DNA of 5,367 bases from Bacteroidales bacterium (GTDB lineage: Bacteria > Bacteroidota > Bacteroidia > Bacteroidales > UBA4181). Shown here piece after piece: positions 1 through 5,367 of the stretch. The stretch's first letter is position 1, and every line of letters begins with the position of its first letter. Position numbers and translations under genes: made by a program. The notes beneath the pieces are model-generated. The model did not search any database. It was not told the DNA's origin and was given only the letters and a program-made list of their open reading frames with translations. The stretch is taken from contig JAIRLS010000117.1 of assembly GCA_031259205.1 (NCBI GenBank), forward strand, positions 1-5,367. Direction: 5' to 3'.

Positions 1-1
1 C

Positions 2-138
2 GAAAGCACGAAGGCACGAATGTAGAGACGCACGGCGTGCGTCTGAATGCACGAATGCACGAATGTAGAGACGCACGGCGTGCGCCTGAATGCACGAATA
101 CACGAATGTAGAGACGCACGCCGTGCGTCTGAATGCAC
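2..138. repeat. 43-bp tandem repeat array with a 19-bp palindromic core
   Basis: Full units lie at 22-64 and 65-107, a partial unit at 108-138, and the tail of an earlier unit at 2-21, so the period is exactly 43 bp and the array runs past the left edge. Each unit has a GTAG lead, a palindrome (26-44, 69-87, 112-130; first copy AGACGCACGGCGTGCGTCT, 9-bp arms around one central base) and a tail of GCACGAAT octamers. Copy 2 differs from copy 1 at two positions (85 and 100). Copy 3 differs in its central base, G to C. The structure resembles REP-like palindromic elements, which are common in Bacteroidota intergenic DNA. That resemblance is by type only; no mobilising transposase is present in the window. 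Confidence 0.9.
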
Positions 139-226
139 TTTTAAGAGAAATAGTAAGAAAGCGGAAAACAACACGTCTGAAACCGTCCACTGCCCATAGC
201 GCCTCAAAAAGAATGAACCAACGCCC

Positions 227-257
227 CTCCCGACTGCAAGATGCAATTTATCGGGAG
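227..257. repeat. Nested inverted repeat (hairpin) in the left flank
   Basis: CTCCCGA (227-233) is the reverse complement of TCGGGAG (251-257), giving a 7-bp stem. Inside it, TGCA (235-238) can pair with TGCA (242-245) around a 3-base loop, leaving a 5-base bulge at 246-250. No T-run follows on either strand, so it is not a canonical terminator. The rest of the flank, 139-226 and 258-278, shows no gene, RNA or recognisable site. Confidence 0.45.
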
Positions 258-278
258 CGTCATCATATTGGGCATATA

Positions 279-317
279 AAAAATCAATACTGGCCGAGTC
301 GGTCAGTACTGATTTTT
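279..317 (-). terminator. Rho-independent terminator after the glycoside hydrolase-like gene
   Basis: A near-perfect hairpin is centred on base 298 with a 3-base loop (297-299). The arms are 18 positions long including the flanking A5/T5 tracts. Read on the minus strand it has one G-U wobble, one A-C mismatch and a run of T residues at the 3' side. It starts 5 bases after the TAA at 325-323, as expected for the end of the minus-strand transcript. The A/T-flanked symmetry means it could also act on plus-strand transcripts entering from the left. Confidence 0.9.
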
Positions 318-322
318 ATTTA

Positions 323-2236
323 TTATTCGGTGAATACATAATTGAACCGTCCGCCGGGCGCTGTGTCGCCGTTGACGTAAAAATCCATGATATTGCCGTT
401 TTCCTGCATGTTGTCGTTCCATTTGAACTCGACGTCGAGGGGGGTGTTTTCCAGTCCCAGCAGGCTTCTGGGGATGGACAGTTCCAGTTCGGCGCCGGTC
501 ACGCGGAAATCAATTTCGCCGGTTTTCTGCCAGTTCCAGCCACCGAGACTTTTTTCGACGATGGCTTTTGCTTGCGGGTTTTGCCGGTTGATCACAAAAT
601 CATAACCTTCCCAGCCGGTAGCGTAGTTGCGGTCGGTATTGATAAAAAGGCGCATCCACGCGGCGTCGGTGGAGGGGGTAATGTCTTTCGCCGTGGCCGC
701 ATAAAAATAGATATACTCGCTGTCCCTTGCTACTTTGGCGGAAACGAAGTCGTTCCGCCCCGTCGAATTGGTATAATGGAGGTCTTTCCACCCGGGGCTG
801 TCGCGGTGAATGGCGCTTCCCTTATGGGCGAGATATTTGGGCGACACGTTGTCCCAGTCGTCGAAAGCGCCGTCTATGACAATGGTTTTGGCTTTTGAAG
901 GCGTTGCCGGTTTCGACATTCCTTTGAATCTGCGGATGTTGCTTACCATTTGACAGTAATAATTGTCGCCGTGGCCTCCTTTCATCGGTTCAACGTCGCG
1001 GCTGGCTTCCTGATCGAACTGGTCGGGAAAGGCGTTGCTCACGCCTCCCCATTCTCTATGACGGCCGGCCACCCATTCGTTCCAGCCGGTGATGAAGATA
1101 AACTGCGGGTTCAACTCCAGCGCCCTGTCCCACTGTTCCTGAAAATTGTATCCGTAGTTGACTGCATCGGGGGCGGAGGCAGCCGGATTCGGTTTGACCG
1201 TATGGCTTCTGCCGAATACATCCGGCGCATTCATGGCGGTCAGGCCTTTTTCAGTCGACCAGTTTTGCGCTACGCCCACTGTTGCCTGTTCGTATTTTGC
1301 TGCGGTAGAAACGACGTCGATATAACCGTGTTGCGGGTATATTTCCAGCCACCCCCAATGATCTTCACGGGTGGGGCCTTGGTTGTAAACGGGTTGTCCC
1401 GGGCGGAAGGTAAAATAATTCCTTATCTCTTCCGACAGGTTTTCCGGATAGGCCATGATCAGCGGTTTCCCTTTCCAGAGGAAAAACAGATCCTTGTAGA
1501 CGCCCGGCGTGTACAGATCCCGATAGATTTCTTCAATGGCTACCCGACGGTCATCCCCAGCGTTGAAAGCCAGCATAAAAGCGATTTGCGGCGTTTTTAC
1601 GCCATCCTGTCGCGCCTCGCTGAAAACCTCGCACAGCGCCATGTAGGATTCTCTCCATGTATAACTGCCGTTGGTACAGTCGAAGATGATCACATCCACG
1701 CCGGCGTCGGCCAGCATTTCCGCATGTCGGCGCAACACCCAGCGATCCGTGTTACTGTAATAGCCGAACAGGGGTTCGCCCCAAAAAAAGTAGCCGTCGT
1801 GAGGCCATGCCGGATGATCAAAATCGTACTTTGCTTCCGGGTGGGCGGCGATTATTTCCGACACGTTGCAGGCCGGCCTGCCGCTTGAAACAGAGTTGTG
1901 CCATGTCCAGTAGAAAAGCCCTACAAATTTATTCGGACGAAAGTCGCCCGTTTCGGCGTATTCCGGCAGTTTTCGTCCCAGCGCGTCGGTAGCCGGCAGG
2001 TCGTTACAGCTTACTTCCGTCACGCCGGCGTCCTCCGGTTCTTCATTCTTATTCGGGTCGTCTTTGCGGCAGGCTATCGTCCCGATACCTATTCCCGCCA
2101 TGGCTATAACAACAGCGACGCTCCGTTTCGCCGGCAGCGAAAACAGACAGGCGCCCGCGAACGAAAGCAGGTCCCGCCATGCGTTATATCGGACGTAGTT
2201 ATGCAGCTGAGGTAAATAAAAACTTTTTATATTCAT
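323..2236 (-). CDS. Putative glycoside hydrolase lipoprotein (GH71/GH99-like TIM barrel plus CBM9-like domain)
   Basis: This 637-aa protein is probably a surface or periplasmic glycan-cleaving enzyme; its substrate is unknown. Residues about 100-440 look like a GH71/GH99/WbsX-type TIM barrel. It opens with KFVGLFYWTWH (103-113), has a strand DVIIFDCTNG (181-190), and ends with FITGWNEW (381-388), where Glu387 is the best catalytic candidate. Residues about 450-637 look like a CBM9/DOMON-type carbohydrate-binding module (IDGAFDDW at 454-461). A putative lipobox TIAC ends at Cys56 and is followed by RKDD, close to the K-(D/E)2 surface-export motif. The ATG at 2236 is chosen because an in-frame TAA lies five codons upstream and the next Met (46) would leave too short a signal peptide. 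The N-terminus is unusually long, with two hydrophobic stretches (23-35 and 39-55). It is the last gene before a terminator, 208 bp after the preceding gene. That it is a real exported gene is nearly certain; the family assignment is moderate and the specificity open. Confidence 0.85.
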   Translation of the reverse strand: MNIKSFYLPQLHNYVRYNAWRDLLSFAGACLFSLPAKRSVAVVIAMAGIGIGTIACRKDDPNKNEEPEDAGVTEVSCNDLPATDALGRKLPEYAETGDFRPNKFVGLFYWTWHNSVSSGRPACNVSEIIAAHPEAKYDFDHPAWPHDGYFFWGEPLFGYYSNTDRWVLRRHAEMLADAGVDVIIFDCTNGSYTWRESYMALCEVFSEARQDGVKTPQIAFMLAFNAGDDRRVAIEEIYRDLYTPGVYKDLFFLWKGKPLIMAYPENLSEEIRNYFTFRPGQPVYNQGPTREDHWGWLEIYPQHGYIDVVSTAAKYEQATVGVAQNWSTEKGLTAMNAPDVFGRSHTVKPNPAASAPDAVNYGYNFQEQWDRALELNPQFIFITGWNEWVAGRHREWGGVSNAFPDQFDQEASRDVEPMKGGHGDNYYCQMVSNIRRFKGMSKPATPSKAKTIVIDGAFDDWDNVSPKYLAHKGSAIHRDSPGWKDLHYTNSTGRNDFVSAKVARDSEYIYFYAATAKDITPSTDAAWMRLFINTDRNYATGWEGYDFVINRQNPQAKAIVEKSLGGWNWQKTGEIDFRVTGAELELSIPRSLLGLENTPLDVEFKWNDNMQENGNIMDFYVNGDTAPGGRFNYVFTE

Positions 2237-2444
2237 GAATGTATGGATTTAGTATTTTAGAAATGATTTTTTTTAACTTATTAAAAGCGCTCCGAAGGGA
2301 GGATGGCAAAATTCGGCGCCCGTCCGCAAAATGATATTTTTATCACCCGCAGGTCAGCGACCTGCAGGTGATGAAAATACATGTCCTTGATGCGACGCAG
2401 GAGAATACATATCAAATTTAAAAATGACGTCCCCTTTGCGCTCC
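2237..2444. other. Intergenic gap between the DUF1735 and hydrolase-like genes
   Basis: These 208 bp contain no supportable gene. They hold the large hairpin at 2335-2379. The stretch next to the hydrolase-like start (2237-2285) is A/T-rich with an 8-T run near 2267-2274, as often seen in Bacteroidota leaders, which rely little on Shine-Dalgarno pairing. I looked for the Bacteroidota -7/-33 promoter pattern (TAnnTTTG and TTTG) and found no correctly spaced pair, so I call no promoter. The three genes may be one operon, or the last may have its own promoter. Confidence 0.6.
2335..2379. repeat. Large inverted repeat, 21-bp arms, 3-base loop
   Basis: The arms 2335-2355 and 2359-2379 pair around AGC at 2356-2358. 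Nineteen of 21 positions are Watson-Crick. Of the other two, T2341 with G2373 is a wobble on the plus strand, and C2348 with A2366 becomes a G-U wobble on the minus strand. The central part contains GCAGGTC and its complement GACCTGC. The stem ends are T-rich 5' and A-rich 3' on both strands, the reverse of an intrinsic terminator. It is therefore better read as a REP-like palindrome or an RNA processing or stabilising stem between two co-directional genes. Confidence 0.85.
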
Positions 2445-3431
2445 TTAATTGACGCTGATCTCTCCGATATACGAATATCCCTGGCTGGCCCAGTTCGTCA
2501 GGATGGTAATTTTCAGGTAGCGGCCGCTTTTCGGCGAAGGGACGGGCAGCGTCTGCTCCTCCTGAACATTCGGCAATTCGGGCACATTCAGCAACAGCGT
2601 CCAGTCGGTCTGATAGTCGCTTATTTCAAATTTGATGTTCTTGGGAGATGCAAAAGTGTCCCAAGAATGGGGCGATTGACGGGCGGTAAACCGAATTTCA
2701 CTGATGGTAGCGATAGTGGTGAAATCGATGATCACCCATTGCGGTATCCATCCCGGCGGGGTAAGGTCGCGCGAATGCCAGCAAGTGTTCGGGTCGCCGT
2801 CGATGATCTTGTCGGCTTCATAACCGCTGGTGGTATGTACGGAGGAAAAATCTTCAATTCTCCATTGACTCTTGGCCGGGACAGGCCAGTACTGTTCGAC
2901 ATAGATACTGACCGACCACCAGAGGGTTTTCAGTTCGTCGTTCGTCGGGATGTTCGATTCGCCGACCGACAGGATGGTCACCGGCAGGAGGTATTCCCTG
3001 TCCGGGTCCAGCGCGGCGATGTTTTTGAAGGTAAGGCTGCCGCCCGCCGAATAATTCTTGCCGTTTTTGATCACTTGAGAGGCGCCGGACAGCTCGTAAC
3101 ATTCTTCCGGCAAGGGAAGGAAGGCGGTGTTGTTGGCGCTGTTGTACGAGGCCACCAGCGACGGCGCGGCGCCTATTTCCGCCCGTATCTCCCCCTGGTT
3201 GAAGTTGGTAGTGCCGCCATAGCGAAGGCCTTCCACTCGAACAACGGAATCGCCGCTTCCGCCGGCGTTGAAGATGATTTTGTTCACTTTTTTCGCCGAA
3301 GGAAAATAAAAATACTTGAACTGTTCAAATTCAAGACTCTCCGGTATCCCGTCGTTCCTGCACGAAGACAGCCATGCCGCCGAAAGGCCGGCAGCCGCAA
3401 CGCACAGCATAAAAATAAATTTTGTTTTCAT
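2445..3431 (-). CDS. DUF1735 and F5/8 type C (discoidin) domain lipoprotein, probable glycan-binding protein
   Basis: This 328-aa exported lipoprotein probably binds glycan at the outer membrane. The signal peptide is residues 1-23 (MKTKFIFML...), with lipobox LSSC ending at Cys24. Residues about 38-178 match the DUF1735 pattern: a beta-rich module with YELSG (112-116), REYLLPVTI (145-153) and a closing WWSVSIYV. The family is frequent in PUL lipoproteins and at the N-terminus of some glycosidases. Residues about 186-328 form an F5/8 type C domain (GYEADKIIDGD at 203-213, CWHS, closing GRYLKITI and YIGEISVN). The frame stays open 43 codons further upstream, but that stretch runs through repeat DNA and lacks a signal peptide at its start, so the ATG at 3431 is preferred. 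No strong Shine-Dalgarno lies close by: AGGAGA is 18 bases upstream. The acidic export signal after Cys24 (RNDG) is weak, so a periplasm-facing location is possible. Confidence 0.9.
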   Translation of the reverse strand: MKTKFIFMLCVAAAGLSAAWLSSCRNDGIPESLEFEQFKYFYFPSAKKVNKIIFNAGGSGDSVVRVEGLRYGGTTNFNQGEIRAEIGAAPSLVASYNSANNTAFLPLPEECYELSGASQVIKNGKNYSAGGSLTFKNIAALDPDREYLLPVTILSVGESNIPTNDELKTLWWSVSIYVEQYWPVPAKSQWRIEDFSSVHTTSGYEADKIIDGDPNTCWHSRDLTPPGWIPQWVIIDFTTIATISEIRFTARQSPHSWDTFASPKNIKFEISDYQTDWTLLLNVPELPNVQEEQTLPVPSPKSGRYLKITILTNWASQGYSYIGEISVN

Positions 3432-3609
3432 TGTTTTAAAAACTTTTTTTCTCCTTTCCGGAGAAGGTTTCAAACGTGGAAGCTTCTCCGCGAAACCTCT
3501 GCGGCGCTCCGCGAAAGGGGTTCTTTCGCAAAGCGACACAGAGATGACACAGAGTTGCACATCGTGTTACACAGGGCAACACAGCATTATACACATTTAT
3601 GGCCGATCA
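3432..3609. repeat. Intergenic gap filled with degenerate short repeats and hairpins
   Basis: No gene is supported in these 178 bp. ACACAG occurs four times (3536, 3547, 3569, 3579), twice as GACACAGAG 11 bp apart. CTCCGCGAAA occurs at 3486-3495 and 3507-3516. GCGAAAG (3511-3517) pairs with CTTTCGC (3523-3529) around a 5-base loop. GGAGAAG (3460-3466) can pair with TTCTCC (3449-3454) or CTTCTCC (3483-3489), but not both. The CTCTGCG/CACAGAG-type composition resembles short dispersed repeats seen in many bacterial genomes, including Bacteroidota. No terminator is visible after the upstream stop codon (3612-3610), so transcription probably reads through. Confidence 0.7.
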
Positions 3610-5361
3610 TCATTCGGATTCATCGGTTTCTATACGTAAATTCCGGATGGTAATCTCATAGCCATCAAGGTAAGCATTGACCGGATCGAACCGGATGAAA
3701 TGGTTGGCGGCGTTGCCAAAACCATGATTGTCCTTGATGCTTGTAATGTCAAGCGAGAATTCTTTCCACTCAGTTTCATGATCTACTTGATACTGAGTGG
3801 TCGCCCCTTCTGTAGTCACACCTCCGCGACACCAGAAGAACATCATGCCCCATGTCGGATCTTGATACGGAACGGCCTTATTGGTTTTGTAGTCAAACTT
3901 GAACACTGCGGTGCTTCCTCCCAGCGGCCTGCCTATGGCGCCGGTGATGGCTTGCGGATCTCCGCCATTACCGTCGCCAATGATCTTCAGCGTTACGGAG
4001 TTGTCTTGGTCATTGTTTTGGACGATCTCCACGCCATATCCTTCCGTAAAAGTCAGGGGGTAAACAGGTCCCGTTTCGACTACCGGCGGCTCATAGGGTT
4101 CCTCATCGTTGTAAGCGCCTATTTCGGCAAGGTAAGTGTAGGTGTCTCCACTATTTGTTGCTGTGATGGTCACCTTGAAATAGCGAGCTACGACTGGTTG
4201 GTCCAACTCCAGCAGAATGGCCGTTTTCTCCTGGCTCAGGTTATCTGTTTGATAAACGGGGACCCAGGTTTCGGCGTCCATGCTTACGTCGATGGTAATC
4301 GCTTTCGGATTGGCGGGTTGTTCGGGCTCCGGTCGGTGGATAAGGTAGAATCCCTCAATCGACTTGTTCCCCTTCATATCTACCGTAATGTCTACGGGGA
4401 CTCCACTACCGGGGGTCGTATGCCAATGGTTCAACTCATCACCGTCGATCAGTTTTTCCGCTGCATAACCTTCGTTCCATACGTCGGAAGCCGTCACCGT
4501 CCACGCACTCTTTTCGAATGAGGCGTCCGGCGTGGGTATGGTGACCGTCACCGGCACATCTTTCGTAATCTCGCCGCAACTAACGGTAATAGTGGCGTTG
4601 CCTGCGCCTGTAATGGTCACTTCTCCCTCCGACACGGTGGCTACGTTTATGTCGCTGGTAGCATACCGGTAGGCGAGGTCTCCCGCTTCGGCCGGAATCG
4701 GCTCAGGCGTGAGCTGCACCTTTGCGCCCACTATCGACACGTTGATGGCTTCGGGAAGCCCCGTAATTCCGGTCAGCGGCGGCCGAATAACGCTCACATT
4801 CACCGTTACCGGCGCAAGGCTGCCGGAAGTAACGGTAATGACGGCGTCGCCAAGACCCACTACCGTCACCAGCCCGTCGGCGTCCACCGTTACCACGTCT
4901 TCATCGTCGGAAGCGTAGGTGAAAGCGCCTCCTGCGTCGGCCGGCGTTTTGGTAACGGTCAACTGCGCCGGCTGGTCAAGCAGCGTCAGCGTGAGCGGAC
5001 TGGGCGTTACCATGAAGGAAGTCAACGCGAGAAGATTGACGGTCACTTCGACGTCTTTCTTCACGCTTCCGCTTCTCACCGTCACGGTGGTAGTGCCTTC
5101 GGCCACAGCCGTGACCAACCCCTTGTCCGACACGGTGGCTATGGACGTACCGGCAGACGACCATTGGAAACTTACCTCCGTGGCGTTCTTCGGTTCGGCT
5201 TCCGCCGTCAACTGCCCCGTCTGCCCGGGATTCAACGTCAAAGAGGATGGCGTTACATTGATGGATTGCAAGGCGACTTTTTCTTCTTCATCGCCGCATC
5301 CTGCGAGGAACAGCGCCAAGGCTACTCCTGCTACTCTACTTAAAAATGATTTGTAATACAT
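3610..5361 (-). CDS. Big2 (x3) and F5/8 type C domain lipoprotein, probable surface glycan-binding protein
   Basis: This 583-aa protein is probably a cell-surface glycan-binding lipoprotein. The signal peptide is residues 1-21 with a textbook lipobox LAGC ending at Cys22. The following GDEEEK is acidic, like the Bacteroidota surface-export signal. Three Big2 Ig-like domains follow (about 31-108, 112-191 and 196-273); the first has INVTPSSLTLNPGQ, SIATVSDKGLVTAVAEGT and a closing VEVTV. Next is an F5/8 type C domain (about 283-417; EGYAAEKLIDGD, HWHT, RYFKVTI, YLAEIGAY). An acidic, proline-rich linker (419-433) leads to an unassigned beta-rich domain (about 434-578). The layout suggests a rigid Ig stalk holding two possible binding modules away from the membrane. 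The ATG at 5361 gives a normal signal peptide. Only 6 upstream bases are visible, so the promoter and upstream neighbours are unknown. Confidence 0.93.
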   Translation of the reverse strand: MYYKSFLSRVAGVALALFLAGCGDEEEKVALQSINVTPSSLTLNPGQTGQLTAEAEPKNATEVSFQWSSAGTSIATVSDKGLVTAVAEGTTTVTVRSGSVKKDVEVTVNLLALTSFMVTPSPLTLTLLDQPAQLTVTKTPADAGGAFTYASDDEDVVTVDADGLVTVVGLGDAVITVTSGSLAPVTVNVSVIRPPLTGITGLPEAINVSIVGAKVQLTPEPIPAEAGDLAYRYATSDINVATVSEGEVTITGAGNATITVSCGEITKDVPVTVTIPTPDASFEKSAWTVTASDVWNEGYAAEKLIDGDELNHWHTTPGSGVPVDITVDMKGNKSIEGFYLIHRPEPEQPANPKAITIDVSMDAETWVPVYQTDNLSQEKTAILLELDQPVVARYFKVTITATNSGDTYTYLAEIGAYNDEEPYEPPVVETGPVYPLTFTEGYGVEIVQNNDQDNSVTLKIIGDGNGGDPQAITGAIGRPLGGSTAVFKFDYKTNKAVPYQDPTWGMMFFWCRGGVTTEGATTQYQVDHETEWKEFSLDITSIKDNHGFGNAANHFIRFDPVNAYLDGYEITIRNLRIETDESE

Positions 5362-5367
5362 AAAATT

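Noticed and set aside
2..138. CRISPR array
   Set aside because: The 43-bp units abut one another and the segments between the palindromes are nearly identical, so there are no unique spacers. No cas gene is present.
90..341. 83-aa open frame on the plus strand in the left flank
   Set aside because: It starts inside the tandem repeat, crosses the terminator hairpin and enters the hydrolase-like gene antisense. It has no recognisable domain and its composition looks random.
950..1888. 312-aa plus-strand open frame inside the hydrolase-like gene
   Set aside because: It lies antisense to the recognisable TIM-barrel motifs and shows no domain or plausible start context.
2237..2334. Bacteroidota-type promoter upstream of the hydrolase-like gene
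   Set aside because: TTTG-like words are present (for example in the minus-strand reading of 2325-2335), but no correctly spaced TAnnTTTG and TTTG pair was found.
2335..2379. Intrinsic terminator for the DUF1735 gene
   Set aside because: The stem is strong but is not followed by a T-run on the minus strand; the 3' side is A-rich.
2424..3653. 409-aa plus-strand open frame covering the whole DUF1735 gene
   Set aside because: It is longer than the real gene but antisense to clear signal-peptide, DUF1735 and discoidin signatures. Its own product is rich in Arg, Gly and Phe without any domain, typical of an antisense shadow.
3700..4521. 273-aa plus-strand open frame inside the Big2/discoidin gene
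   Set aside because: It is antisense to the discoidin and C-terminal domains, with no recognisable family.

Overview
The window looks like the distal end of a Bacteroidota (probably Bacteroidales) glycan-utilisation locus. The evidence is three consecutive minus-strand genes for exported lipoproteins, with domain types typical of polysaccharide utilisation loci (PULs): Big2 Ig-like repeats, F5/8 type C (discoidin) modules, a DUF1735 module, and a glycoside-hydrolase-like TIM barrel fused to a CBM9-like domain. Acidic residues after the lipid-bearing cysteine in two of them resemble the Bacteroidota surface-export signal. Coding DNA has roughly balanced base composition and the gaps contain A/T-rich stretches. 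No SusC or SusD gene is present. If this is a PUL they would lie beyond base 5367, upstream in transcription order.

Layout in transcription order (right to left): (1) 5361-3610, a 583-aa lipoprotein with three Big2 domains, a discoidin domain and an unassigned C-terminal beta-rich domain. (2) A 178-bp gap (3432-3609) filled with decayed short repeats and small hairpins. (3) 3431-2445, a 328-aa lipoprotein with a DUF1735 and a discoidin domain. (4) A 208-bp gap (2237-2444) holding a hairpin with 21-bp arms. (5) 2236-323, a 637-aa putative glycoside hydrolase with a C-terminal carbohydrate-binding module. (6) A strong intrinsic terminator (279-317), 5 bases past the last stop codon. (7) A left flank without a convincing gene. 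It carries a 43-bp tandem repeat array built around a 19-bp palindrome, cut by the window edge, and a small nested hairpin.

The likely joint role is glycan capture and cleavage at the cell surface. Proteins 1 and 2 would bind glycan through discoidin modules, with the Ig-like repeats acting as a stalk, and protein 3 would cleave it. The substrate cannot be read from sequence. The most unusual signals are the poorly characterised hydrolase family, the unassigned C-terminal domain of protein 1, the odd N-terminus of protein 3, and the fact that every non-coding gap holds a different palindromic or short-repeat family. I see no clear evidence for a wholly new system such as a defence locus, CRISPR array or retron.
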